Source: CAYZJV01 sp964482325 (GTDB lineage Bacteria; Spirochaetota; Spirochaetia; Sphaerochaetales; Sphaerochaetaceae). From it: a DNA stretch of 41,759 nt. The DNA is taken from the NCBI GenBank assembly GCA_964482325.1, contig CAYZXD010000020.1, forward strand, positions 1 through 41,759, in the 5' to 3' direction. The notes under the pieces were generated by a model. That model did no database searches and was not told where the DNA came from. It saw only the letters and a program-made list of their open reading frames with translations. The position numbers and the translations under genes are program-made. Below, in pieces: positions 24,412 to 32,875 of the stretch (positions are counted from its first letter, which is position 1; every line of letters starts with the position of its first letter).

Positions 24412-25923
24412 TTATTGCTCCGATACCCAGTCCAGGGTTCTCTGTACAGCTTTATTCCAAAACTGCATCTTTTTGTTTCTCTCCGACTCATCCATTGCAG
24501 GAACCCATCGGGATTTTTCTTTCCAATATGCAGAAAGCTGTTCAAACGATTGATAAAAACCAGTCGATAACCCGGCGGCATAGGCAGCTCCCAGGGCAGT
24601 TGTCTCAACCACCTGGGGACGAATTACCGGAATTCCGAGCAGATCAGCTTGAAACTCCATCAACGGACGGCTGTTGGTTAGCCCTCCATCCACTTTCAGC
24701 ACATCCATGGTCACCCCTGAATCGGCTGCCATGGCATCAAAAATATCCTTCGTCTGGAATGCAGTGGATTCAAGCGCTGCCCTGCAGATGTGTGCACGAT
24801 TTGCATACCCGGTGAGTCCGGCAATCACTCCACGTGCATCACTACGCCAATAGGGGGCAAATAATCCACTGAATGCCGGTACGATATAGACCCCTCCGCA
24901 ATCAGAGACAGTCTCAGCAAGAGTATCCACCTCCGGAGCACTATCCACAATCCTGAGATTATCACGTACCCATTGTACCAGGGAACCGGCAACGGCAATA
25001 GACCCTTCTAAAGCATAGAGAGCCGGTTTTCCCGCCTCGCGGTAGGCAACCGTGGTCAATAACCCGCGGGTACTCACTACCGGTTTCTCTCCTGTGTTTA
25101 TCAGAAGGAAACACCCGGTACCGTAGGTATTTTTCCCCTGCCCTTTGGTAAAACAGGCTTGACCGAACAGGGCAGCCTGCTGATCTCCGAGAATACCACA
25201 TACCGGAACTTCGCCATGCAGGGGGCCGGTAGAAACAGTGGTACCATAGACTTCTCCGAAAGAGCTGACTATGGACGGAAGTGCTGACTTCGGGATGGAG
25301 AAGAGTTCCAGCAACTGATCATCCCAGGCAAGGGTCTCGATATTCATCAGCAGGTAGCGCGAGGCGTTGGTGACATCGGTGACTACCACTCCTTTTCCTG
25401 CTCCTCCTGTCAATTTCCAGACGAGGAATGTATCAACAGTCCCGAAGACAACTTTCCCCGCTTCAGCATCTGGTCGAAGCCCATCAACATGTTCAAGCAG
25501 CCACGCAATTTTTGATGCGGAAAAATAGGGGCTGGGGATCAGTCCCGATCGCTGCTGCATCTGCTGCACATCATGCTGTGATTTCAGCTCCTCTATCCGT
25601 TCTGCCCCCCGTAAATCCTGCCAGACAATAGCATGGTGGCGAATAATTCCCGTTTGTGGTTCCCATGCGATGATTGTTTCCCGTTGATTGGTAATACCGA
25701 TCCCTGCGATATCCCGGGCACTTGCCCGCACTTTTCGCATGGTCTGCTCAATCACCTCGACACTGTTTTGCCAGATTTCATCGGGATCGTGTTCCACCCA
25801 TCCCGGTTGCGGATAATATTGCTTATGCTCAATCTGATGCGAAGCTCGGGGCGTTCCGGTATCATCAAACAAAATGAATCGCGTACTTGTGGTTCCCTGA
25901 TCCAGTGCTCCTACGTATTTCAC
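24412..25923 (-). CDS. glpK: Glycerol kinase
   Basis: A 503-residue FGGY kinase that converts glycerol to glycerol-3-phosphate. I start it at the GTG at 25923 (then KYVGALDQGTTSTR). AAGGAGG sits 5 nt upstream, the product matches the family N-terminus and length, and the likely promoter leaves no room for an earlier start. The more distal ATG at 25944 only adds seven residues that include the Shine-Dalgarno. EHDPDEIWQNS and the C-terminal VDGGLTNS and TTALGAAYAAGL are typical. It heads the run that continues 25 nt later with cdaA. Confidence 0.95.
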   Translation of the reverse strand: MKYVGALDQGTTSTRFILFDDTGTPRASHQIEHKQYYPQPGWVEHDPDEIWQNSVEVIEQTMRKVRASARDIAGIGITNQRETIIAWEPQTGIIRHHAIVWQDLRGAERIEELKSQHDVQQMQQRSGLIPSPYFSASKIAWLLEHVDGLRPDAEAGKVVFGTVDTFLVWKLTGGAGKGVVVTDVTNASRYLLMNIETLAWDDQLLELFSIPKSALPSIVSSFGEVYGTTVSTGPLHGEVPVCGILGDQQAALFGQACFTKGQGKNTYGTGCFLLINTGEKPVVSTRGLLTTVAYREAGKPALYALEGSIAVAGSLVQWVRDNLRIVDSAPEVDTLAETVSDCGGVYIVPAFSGLFAPYWRSDARGVIAGLTGYANRAHICRAALESTAFQTKDIFDAMAADSGVTMDVLKVDGGLTNSRPLMEFQADLLGIPVIRPQVVETTALGAAYAAGLSTGFYQSFEQLSAYWKEKSRWVPAMDESERNKKMQFWNKAVQRTLDWVSEQ

Positions 25924-25956
25924 CCCTTCCTCCTTATCCGGCATGCGTCACAGTAC

Positions 25957-25985
25957 AGTATAGCGGGAAACAATAAAACCCGCCA
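25957..25985 (-). promoter_or_regulatory. Candidate glpK promoter with an internal palindrome
   Basis: On the minus strand a good -10 box TATACT (25957-25962) would start transcription near 25950, giving a leader of about 27 nt before the GTG. The -35 position (25980-25985, TGGCGG) is poor. Between them lies an inverted repeat, GCGGG (25963-25967) and CCCGC (25979-25983), possibly an operator. A weak -35 box plus an operator-like repeat would fit an activated or repressed glycerol gene. Confidence 0.45.
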
Positions 25986-25993
25986 CAGGTAAT

Positions 25994-26024
25994 TTGACAC
26001 ACACACCTTATCGCATGGTATACT
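25994..26024 (+). promoter_or_regulatory. Promoter of the DRTGG-kinase-hydrogenase operon
   Basis: A perfect TTGACA (25994-25999), 19-bp spacer, TATACT (26019-26024) preceded by TG one base upstream (extended -10). The spacer is longer than ideal, which the extended -10 may offset. Start predicted near 26031, directly before the GAGGAG ribosome-binding site. Confidence 0.6.
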
Positions 26025-26042
26025 CTTCGCCGAGGAGCTCAT

Positions 26043-26387
26043 ATGACATTGAAGGATGTGGTAGATATCGTGCAGGGAACCGTGCTCTGCGGGCAACAAT
26101 CGTTGGATCGAGAAGTACATCTCGGGTTTGCATCTGATCTCATGAGTGATGTACTGACACTGCTCGAGGATGATATTCTCCTTATCACCGGACTTTCCAA
26201 CAATCAGGCAGTGAGAACTGCAGAAATGTCCGACATTATGCAAATTTTATTTGTCCGCAACAAGCGGCCTACTCAGGGGATGATTGATCTTGCCAAAGAA
26301 CACGGGATTACGATCATCACCACCGGCTATTCAATGTTCCGTGCAAGTGGACTACTCTTCTCGCACGGCTTAAAACCCGTGTACTAG
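26043..26387 (+). CDS. DRTGG-domain protein
   Basis: A 114-residue single-domain protein (TLKDVVDIVQGTVLCG start, GFASDLMSDVL, ending ITTGYSMFRASGLL) that matches the small DRTGG family. This domain occurs in phosphotransacetylase-like proteins and next to hydrogenase genes; its ligand is unknown. GAGGAG lies 5 nt before the ATG. It heads a three-gene operon, 11 nt before the kinase-like gene. It may be the sensory or adaptor partner of that kinase; this is inference. Confidence 0.75.
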   Translation: MTLKDVVDIVQGTVLCGQQSLDREVHLGFASDLMSDVLTLLEDDILLITGLSNNQAVRTAEMSDIMQILFVRNKRPTQGMIDLAKEHGITIITTGYSMFRASGLLFSHGLKPVY

Positions 26388-26398
26388 GAGCGTGATGC

Positions 26399-26830
26399 AT
26401 GCAGGTCTCCTACGAGGTGAAAGCAGGCGATTTTTCCCGTGCCGGTCATGTTTCAAGCACGGTGAAAGGTCTCATGAAACAACTTGCCATATCCCCGGTT
26501 CTCATCAAACGGATCATCGTGGCCTTGTATGAGGCTGAAGTCAATGTGGTTGCCCACTCGTATGGAGGAACGATCGCCTGTACGATAGAACCCGATACGG
26601 TTGCCATTGAGGTTCGCGACACAGGCCCCGGAATCCCCGATCTTGAGCTTGCAATGACCGAAGGGTATTCCACGGCAACTCCTGAAGTCCGGGAAATGGG
26701 ATTTGGAGCCGGTATGGGATTGTCAAATATCCGCAAGAATGCAGACACCTTGCACATTGATACAGGTGCCGATCAACCTACGGTCATTACGATGCAATTC
26801 TCGCTGCTGCACGAGGTGAACCATGCATGA
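26399..26830 (+). CDS. RsbW-like anti-sigma/serine kinase (HATPase_c)
   Basis: A 143-residue stand-alone GHKL ATPase domain. The N box is ALYEAEVNVVAHS, the G1 box DTGPGIPD and the G2 box GFGAGMGLSNI, all intact, so ATP binding is expected. Proteins of this type phosphorylate STAS anti-anti-sigma factors or sequester sigma factors. No STAS protein or PP2C phosphatase is encoded in the window. AGGAG lies before the ATG. The last 8 nt overlap the hydrogenase gene, so stoichiometric co-synthesis is likely. Confidence 0.85.
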   Translation: MQVSYEVKAGDFSRAGHVSSTVKGLMKQLAISPVLIKRIIVALYEAEVNVVAHSYGGTIACTIEPDTVAIEVRDTGPGIPDLELAMTEGYSTATPEVREMGFGAGMGLSNIRKNADTLHIDTGADQPTVITMQFSLLHEVNHA

Positions 26831-28160
26831 TCAGCCATTCCATCACACCCTCACCGTAAACAGAGAACTCTGTCGCGGTTGTACTCACTGTATGAAACGG
26901 TGTCCCACAGAAGCTATCCGAATCACCGGAGGAAAAGCTCAGGTGGATCCCGAACGGTGTGTTGACTGCGGTCAGTGTATGGACGCCTGTCCGCATCATG
27001 CGATTCTGATTGAACAAAGCGATATCAACCAAATCTTCGAATATACGTATCGAGTTGCTGTAGTTCCATCGCTCATGATCGGTCAGTTTGAGGATACCGT
27101 TTCCGAAGATGAGATGATTGCAGCACTTCATCATATCGGATTTACCCACATTACCTACGCCGAGTTTGGGGTAGACATACTTAAAACTCTTGGGAACCGT
27201 ATCAGTGTCTATGCTGATGAACATCCGGTAGTTTCTTCGTACTGTCCGGCGGTGGTACGCCTGATTCAACTCCGGTACCCCTCACTGCTGCCCAATGTGA
27301 ACCTAGTGCGGACTCCCGCACAGATTGCTGCACTGTATGCCCGAGGGGTCCTCGAATCTCAAGGCATTTCATCAGAATCGATCGGCGTATTTTATATCAC
27401 TCCCTGTGCAGCAAAGTATGCACAGATCAAAACACCCGGATCAGCTACTGAAGGGCTCATTCAGGGGGGACTGAATCTCGATTCGGTGTATAATCTTATT
27501 CAGACATATCTCGCGCAAAAACCGGTAAAAACGGAATCGTGGGAACATCCTCCCATCACTTCAGGCTCATTCCTCTGGAGTCTGATCAAAGGGGAAAGTG
27601 CAAGCATGCAGGGAAGGACTCTCTCCATCGATGAGATTCACAATGTGATCGAATTTCTTGAACTCGTCGAAGATGAACGCCACGAAAATCTCGACTTTCT
27701 TGAACTGCGTGCATGTGATACGGGATGCACAGGAGGGGTGCTCACGCCGAGAAATCGATTTTTGGCTACCGAGCGAATCAAACACCATGCGGAAAAACTG
27801 CCTCAGGAGCTCGATGAATCGGTGAAACAGGAAATTCTCCGACACAGTGAAAAGCTGATCCATAACCTGAAAGTTGACCGTATTGCTGCAAAACTTTCTC
27901 TACAGCTCGATAGCGACCTCTCACTCGCACTCAAGAAAATGGAAAAAGTCCGAGCCATTACAGCCGTACTTCCCGGTATTGACTGCGGTCTCTGCGGCAG
28001 TCCTACCTGTAGAGCACTTGCAGAGGATATCGCCCGCGGCAATGCAAGTATCCGCAGATGCATGGTCCTCAAAATGAAAAACCCTCACGGCTATCATAAT
28101 CTGGTGAAGGTTTGGGGAGAAGCAGTCCCCCCACAGCACAGCACTACAGAGGAAGTTTAA
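26823..28160 (+). CDS. [FeFe]-hydrogenase-like protein, probable sensory type (HydS-like)
   Basis: A 445-residue protein. Residues 17-27 and 46-56 bind two [4Fe-4S] clusters (CX2CX2CX3C each). The H-cluster domain (about 75-310) keeps all four ligands: C141 (SSYCP), C195 (TPCAAK, K198 kept) and C298/C302 (ACDTGCTGG). The proton-relay cysteine of the usual TSCCP motif is Y140, and the glutamate after PCxxK is Q201. The C-terminal domain (C388, C391, C396, C413) resembles the RnfB-type FeS domain. Loss of the relay residue and co-transcription with a kinase and a DRTGG protein point to H2 or redox sensing rather than bulk turnover. The 3' end overlaps the convergent peptidase gene by 17 nt. Confidence 0.85.
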   Translation: MHDQPFHHTLTVNRELCRGCTHCMKRCPTEAIRITGGKAQVDPERCVDCGQCMDACPHHAILIEQSDINQIFEYTYRVAVVPSLMIGQFEDTVSEDEMIAALHHIGFTHITYAEFGVDILKTLGNRISVYADEHPVVSSYCPAVVRLIQLRYPSLLPNVNLVRTPAQIAALYARGVLESQGISSESIGVFYITPCAAKYAQIKTPGSATEGLIQGGLNLDSVYNLIQTYLAQKPVKTESWEHPPITSGSFLWSLIKGESASMQGRTLSIDEIHNVIEFLELVEDERHENLDFLELRACDTGCTGGVLTPRNRFLATERIKHHAEKLPQELDESVKQEILRHSEKLIHNLKVDRIAAKLSLQLDSDLSLALKKMEKVRAITAVLPGIDCGLCGSPTCRALAEDIARGNASIRRCMVLKMKNPHGYHNLVKVWGEAVPPQHSTTEEV

Positions 28161-31158
28161 TCGGCGGTATTCGAAGTCTCTCACTTCTTGCCGCTTCCCG
28201 CTCAAGTATTTCTGCTGAAGTAACCACCACAGCAACCGCCTGACTGCGCAATGAAGCAGCTAACTGTTCAGCAGCCTTTCGGATATCCTCTCCCTGTGTT
28301 TCCAGTGTCCACATACGTCTTTCTGCACGAAAGGTATCGGTGATACCGTATAGCGCACGTCTGAAAGCAATGATAGAGGCCTGCTTAGGATACAGTGGCC
28401 GTATTTCCCGACTGATGATGGAGACTACTGCCGAATCAAGCACCTCCTGTGAAACCCCGTGCACCGCAATGTGATCAAGAACTGAAAGAAAATCCTGCAG
28501 CGTTCCCTCAATCCTCGGATCGCGATAACTGGAAAAAACACAGAGGTGTTCCAGCATATCGATATGTGCACTCACTCCATACGCTCCCCCCACTCCGCGT
28601 ACCTGTTCCCACAGATGATTGGTAGTCAGGATATGGGCCAGGACACTTTGATGGGTCTGCAAAGCCGTGGTAGGCGGTGCTGAACGGCATACAAGGGCAT
28701 TGAAGCTCACCGAAGATGGAAGGGTAAACACCTCAAGTTGCGACTCGTTTGATGCAACTGTCCAGTCATAGCGATCGGCCTCGGTATGCGATATCCCTGT
28801 AGTGGCGGGCAGTCGGGTGACAAACCGGTCTATCTGTTCAGATGCAATACTCAATAAGGCTTCATCACCGCACAGATGCACCGTCAATCGGTCACGATCA
28901 GCAATCTTATGTAGCAGCGCAGCAAGTTCTTCTCCGAACTTCTCTACGGAAGCTTGGTCGGTAATACCCACCTTCAACAGGTTCAGCCACTGGGTGATGC
29001 CGTTCCACATCTCATTTTGCCGAAGGATTGGGGAGAAATGGCTTGAAGCACGTTGTGCAGCGTACATCTGCCCTGAGGAGGAGACATTTGATTCGTAATC
29101 ACTGATGAGATCCTGTACGACCGCAACGATTCTTTCTGGGTCAGTCACATCAGCGGTACACAAAAGATCTGAAAGCACCGAAAGAGCTTTTTCATGATCG
29201 CGTGCAAGACATTTCATCCGGAACATCAGTGCTGAACGGGATTCCTGGGCGGAGGAGAGCATGGAAGAACTTTCTAAAAAGAAGTAGAGTCCTCCCGTCG
29301 ACTGACGGATACGCACAGCCATCTCATCATAGCTGACGCCACCTGCTCCCACCATGTGCAGCATCCGGGTCAGCACCGGCAGCAACAGCTGTTCAGAATC
29401 ACTGAGGTCTCCTACGTGCAATATTCCATCAGTATAGACAATGCCGTTGGTTTCAAGCTCCTGCAGATAGAGCGGAACTCCGGAAACGGCAACAAGCTGC
29501 TGGGGTAACTGTCGGATGGTTTCGGGAAGATCTTCCTTGGTTAATACCGGGATAGTAGCAAGCGCTTCGGGTGTATCCTGCTGTGCTTCAAAAGCATCGA
29601 ATCGTTGTGTCTCCTTCTGTAATTGCTCCAGAGCATCTTTACCCAGTTTCTCTTGCACTTCCTGCAATCGTCGTGCAATGGTCTGTTCAAGTGATAAAGT
29701 GTGCTGAGCGTCAGGTTGTACTATCAGGAGACACCGATGCGGATTTTCTAGCAGATTCTCGGTAATCCACTGTTCAAAATAGCCCTCACTTTGAAACAGA
29801 TCGTCCGATGCAAGGTTCACCTGTTCTTTCAACGTCTTCAACGCCTGGGAAACGCTCACCGTGACATGGGGAGATAGCCCCTGCAACCACCCGCGCAGTG
29901 CACGGTTCATGGCCCGCAATCCCATCGGGATGTCGCCGGTGATCTCCTGAAGCTGAAATTCCTGCCGTTTGATCGCGTTTTCCACTAAATTTCGCGGAAT
30001 GCCTCGATCAACCAGTCTGCGCAGAGTATCGAGTATCAGCTGCTCAGCCTCTTTTGCCCGCTTGGGGTCCATTCCTTTAAATCCTACCGTGAAGGGCATC
30101 TGCCGGAAGCTTGTATCCATACCGCTGACCTGAGAAATATCTCGGGCAAGGTGGCTATCGATGACCGCTTTGTACAACGGGGCTCCCGGGTTTCCCAACA
30201 GGATATCAACGAGCACCGTGAGCGTCAGCACCTGCACAGGATCTTCAAGGAGCGTTGTCGCCCAGCTGATGGCAACCGTAGCATCCCGCTCCTGTCGGGA
30301 TTCGGTGGTGGCAGGACTGGTAGTCATGACTGTTTTCGGTTTATTCCACTGTTTGGCCAACTCGGTGGGACCGCAGGGAGACATGGCTGCAATATCATTC
30401 AGGTATACATCATCAAGAAGAGCAAGTCGATCCGAAACATCCTGATTCCCATAGAGGAAAAGCCGACAGTTCGAAGGATGGTAGTGGGAAGCATAATATC
30501 CGGCAAACTGCTGGTAGTTCAACGTAATGATGTGAGCAGGATCACCTCCTGACTCATAAAAGTACGGAGTATCAGGATAGAGGCTCCGGATACTCTGTCT
30601 TCCCACAATGGAATCGTGATCGGAAAGTTCGCCGAGCATCTCATTGAATACGACACCATCGAACCGTATATCTCCTGCATCATCTGCGGTTATACGTACT
30701 CCCTCCTGCCAGAAGGTTTCTTCTCTCAGCAGGGGGTTGAACACGGCATCGGCGTAGACGCTGAACAGATGGGAAAAATCCTTTTCCAACGGTGAGGCGG
30801 CAGGATATACCGTGTAATCTGGATAAGTCATGGCGTTCATAAAGGTGTTTGCACTTCCCTTAAGCAACGACATGAAAGGATCGCGTACTGGATACCGGCC
30901 CGAGCCGGCCAAAAGGCAATGTTCGATGATGTGGGGGGTTCCGCAATCATTCACCGGAGGTGTTTTGAAAACAAAACCGAAGAAGTTTTCGCTATCATCA
31001 TTGGCAATATGATAGACCTCCATCCCCGTCATCCGGTGCCGGAAGAAATACCCATACCCATGATAATCGTCAAGGACATCAATAGATTCCACCACAAAAC
31101 CATTGATCTCATCACCGGGCATGAGTTCTTTGCGGTGTTCAATTTCGTCACTACTCAC
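28144..31158 (-). CDS. M16C metallopeptidase (PreP/insulinase family)
   Basis: A 1004-residue zinc peptidase made of two linked M16 halves forming a closed chamber that degrades peptides. The inverted zinc motif is HIIEH (H76, E79, H80) in PPVNDCGTPHIIEHCLL, followed by the expected NAMTYPDYTVYP region. I start it at the GTG at 31158 (VSSDEIEHR), with AGGAGG 5 nt upstream. The frame's ATG at 31221 lies upstream of the promoter's -35 box and cannot be used. No signal peptide is visible, so it is probably cytoplasmic. It diverges from nfo. Confidence 0.9.
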   Translation of the reverse strand: MSSDEIEHRKELMPGDEINGFVVESIDVLDDYHGYGYFFRHRMTGMEVYHIANDDSENFFGFVFKTPPVNDCGTPHIIEHCLLAGSGRYPVRDPFMSLLKGSANTFMNAMTYPDYTVYPAASPLEKDFSHLFSVYADAVFNPLLREETFWQEGVRITADDAGDIRFDGVVFNEMLGELSDHDSIVGRQSIRSLYPDTPYFYESGGDPAHIITLNYQQFAGYYASHYHPSNCRLFLYGNQDVSDRLALLDDVYLNDIAAMSPCGPTELAKQWNKPKTVMTTSPATTESRQERDATVAISWATTLLEDPVQVLTLTVLVDILLGNPGAPLYKAVIDSHLARDISQVSGMDTSFRQMPFTVGFKGMDPKRAKEAEQLILDTLRRLVDRGIPRNLVENAIKRQEFQLQEITGDIPMGLRAMNRALRGWLQGLSPHVTVSVSQALKTLKEQVNLASDDLFQSEGYFEQWITENLLENPHRCLLIVQPDAQHTLSLEQTIARRLQEVQEKLGKDALEQLQKETQRFDAFEAQQDTPEALATIPVLTKEDLPETIRQLPQQLVAVSGVPLYLQELETNGIVYTDGILHVGDLSDSEQLLLPVLTRMLHMVGAGGVSYDEMAVRIRQSTGGLYFFLESSSMLSSAQESRSALMFRMKCLARDHEKALSVLSDLLCTADVTDPERIVAVVQDLISDYESNVSSSGQMYAAQRASSHFSPILRQNEMWNGITQWLNLLKVGITDQASVEKFGEELAALLHKIADRDRLTVHLCGDEALLSIASEQIDRFVTRLPATTGISHTEADRYDWTVASNESQLEVFTLPSSVSFNALVCRSAPPTTALQTHQSVLAHILTTNHLWEQVRGVGGAYGVSAHIDMLEHLCVFSSYRDPRIEGTLQDFLSVLDHIAVHGVSQEVLDSAVVSIISREIRPLYPKQASIIAFRRALYGITDTFRAERRMWTLETQGEDIRKAAEQLAASLRSQAVAVVVTSAEILEREAARSERLRIPPIKLPL

Positions 31159-31185
31159 GAATGCCTCCTGTCGTACGACATTCAG

Positions 31186-31240
31186 AGAAGGTATCATGAG
31201 GTGATTGGATTGACAACCCATCGGTTCTCACCTACCTTCT
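31186..31240. promoter_or_regulatory. Symmetric divergent promoter pair (M16C peptidase / nfo)
   Basis: Plus strand: TTGACA (31210-31215), 17-bp spacer, TACCTT (31233-31238), toward nfo. Minus strand: TTGTCA (31211-31216), 17-bp spacer, TACCTT (31188-31193), toward the peptidase. The two -35 boxes share five base pairs. The -10 regions form an 8-bp inverted repeat (AGAAGGTA 31186-31193, TACCTTCT 31233-31240) centred on 31213, the centre of the shared -35. A further repeat, AGGTGA (31199-31204) and TCACCT (31228-31233), lies inside. Confidence 0.6.
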
Positions 31241-31259
31241 GAGCAGGAGGCTACACATC

Positions 31260-32111
31260 ATGTTCTATATCGGAGCACACGTCAGCGCCGCCGGCGGCGT
31301 ACATCGTGCAGTTGAAAATGCCGTGGCTATCGGGGCAAACGCATTCGCATTGTTCACCAAGAATCAGAAACAGTGGCGGGTGCCGCCTCTATCAGATGAG
31401 CAGATTGCATTGTTTTCTCAAGCTATGAAAACTGCCGGATTCACGGCAGCTCAGGTCCTTCCCCATGACGGATACCTGATCAATCTGGGAAATCCTGACG
31501 CAGAAAAGCGAAGAACCAGTGTGGACTCTTTCATCGTTGAAATGAAGCGGGTGCAGCAGCTTGGACTTGATCGGTTGAACTTTCATCCGGGTGCGCATCT
31601 GAAAAAGATCGACGAGGATGGATGCATGAAGCTCATTGCAGCCGGGATGGATGAAGCCCTGGAACAAACCGAAGGTGTATATGCAGTCATTGAGACCACC
31701 GCAGGTCAAGGCTCGGCGCTTGGTCGGACTTTCGAGGAGATTGCCCGCATTATTGAGCTTTCCCGATATCCGGAACGGGTGGGGGTCTGTATCGACACCT
31801 GCCACATCAGTGCAGCCGGTTATGATATCAGGACCTTTGAGGCATTTACTTCGGTGATGGATGCATTTGATCGTATTATCGGATTTGATCGGTTGATGGG
31901 AATGCATCTGAATGATGCAAAAAGTGACTTCGACAGCCATGTGGATCGCCATGCGCCCCTCGGCGAAGGTACGTTGGGATTAATCCCTTTCCAGGCGATG
32001 ATGGCAGATTCCCGATTTGAAAACATCCCGTTGATTCTTGAGACGACCGACCCTGAGCGGTGGAATCAGGAAATCACCCTGCTCCGCAGTTTTGCCGGAG
32101 ATAATACATGA
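31260..32111 (+). CDS. nfo: Endonuclease IV (AP endonuclease)
   Basis: A 283-residue TIM-barrel enzyme with a trinuclear zinc site that cuts DNA 5' to abasic sites. It begins GAHVSAAGG and keeps LPHDGYLINLG, NFHPGAH, ETTAGQGS, VCIDTCHISAAGYD, HLNDAKSDFDSHVDRH and the terminal LETTDP, which carry the metal ligands. Family length is normal. AGGAGG lies 9 nt before the ATG. It pairs functionally with the family 4 glycosylase encoded elsewhere in the window. Confidence 0.96.
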   Translation: MFYIGAHVSAAGGVHRAVENAVAIGANAFALFTKNQKQWRVPPLSDEQIALFSQAMKTAGFTAAQVLPHDGYLINLGNPDAEKRRTSVDSFIVEMKRVQQLGLDRLNFHPGAHLKKIDEDGCMKLIAAGMDEALEQTEGVYAVIETTAGQGSALGRTFEEIARIIELSRYPERVGVCIDTCHISAAGYDIRTFEAFTSVMDAFDRIIGFDRLMGMHLNDAKSDFDSHVDRHAPLGEGTLGLIPFQAMMADSRFENIPLILETTDPERWNQEITLLRSFAGDNT

Positions 32112-32875
32112 ACGTCCCGCTTTTTCCCGATGTCCCTCGCCCCTTAATTTTCGGACATCGGGGGTGTACATCGCATGCTGTTGAAAATACCATGCAGGCT
32201 TTTCAGCATTGTTTTGATCACCAGGTGATCGGTATTGAGCTGGATGTGCATCGCTGTCAAAGCGGCCAGTTAGTGGTCATCCATGATCATGACCTCAACC
32301 GGCTGACACACCTCGAGAAAACTGTTGAGAACGTACCATGGGAACAATTGCGCCTCCTCAGTTTACAGGATTCTTCAGAAGCGCACATCCCATTGCTCGA
32401 ACAGGTGTTTTCCACCTTTACCGATCGTTTTATCTACGATGTGGAGTTAAAACAGGAGGGGATACATGATACCGGTCTTGCTGCAGCTGTCTGGAACATG
32501 ATACAGCAATATGCGTTGGAAAAATCGGTCCTGGTATCATCTTTCAATCCCTTTGCCCTACGTCGCTTCAATCAGGTTTGTAATTATGCAGTACCGACTG
32601 CGGTGATCTACAGTGAAGATCCCGAGGTGCCGCGTTTTCTTCGCCATGGATGGGGCAAGCATATCGCTCGCAGTTCGGTCCTTAAACCGGATATTTCCCT
32701 TCTCAATGCACACATGATCACCAGAAAAAGGTCACCCATGATCACCTGGACAATTAACGATCCTGAACTCGCCTACCAATACTATCGGCAGGGAGTAGAG
32801 GGATTCATCTCAGATGATCCCATCGCACTGCAAAAAACCTTTTTAACGTCGGTAGAGGTATCGATAAAGCAATGA
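32108..32875 (+). CDS. Glycerophosphodiester phosphodiesterase
   Basis: A 255-residue cytoplasmic GDPD (UgpQ/GlpQ family) that hydrolyses deacylated phospholipids to glycerol-3-phosphate plus an alcohol. The catalytic HRG..EN signature is in FGHRGCTSHAVENT, metal ligands are in IELDVH and the second histidine in VIHDHDLNR. The C-terminal TWTINDPELAYQYYRQGVEG is typical. There is no signal peptide. It overlaps nfo by 4 nt (ATGA) and the convergent LPP20 lipoprotein by 33 nt. Confidence 0.93.
   Translation: MNVPLFPDVPRPLIFGHRGCTSHAVENTMQAFQHCFDHQVIGIELDVHRCQSGQLVVIHDHDLNRLTHLEKTVENVPWEQLRLLSLQDSSEAHIPLLEQVFSTFTDRFIYDVELKQEGIHDTGLAAAVWNMIQQYALEKSVLVSSFNPFALRRFNQVCNYAVPTAVIYSEDPEVPRFLRHGWGKHIARSSVLKPDISLLNAHMITRKRSPMITWTINDPELAYQYYRQGVEGFISDDPIALQKTFLTSVEVSIKQ

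Noticed and set aside
31159..31221. ATG at 31221 as start of the M16C peptidase
   Set aside because: It lies upstream of the peptidase promoter's -35 box and lacks a Shine-Dalgarno; the GTG at 31158 has AGGAGG.
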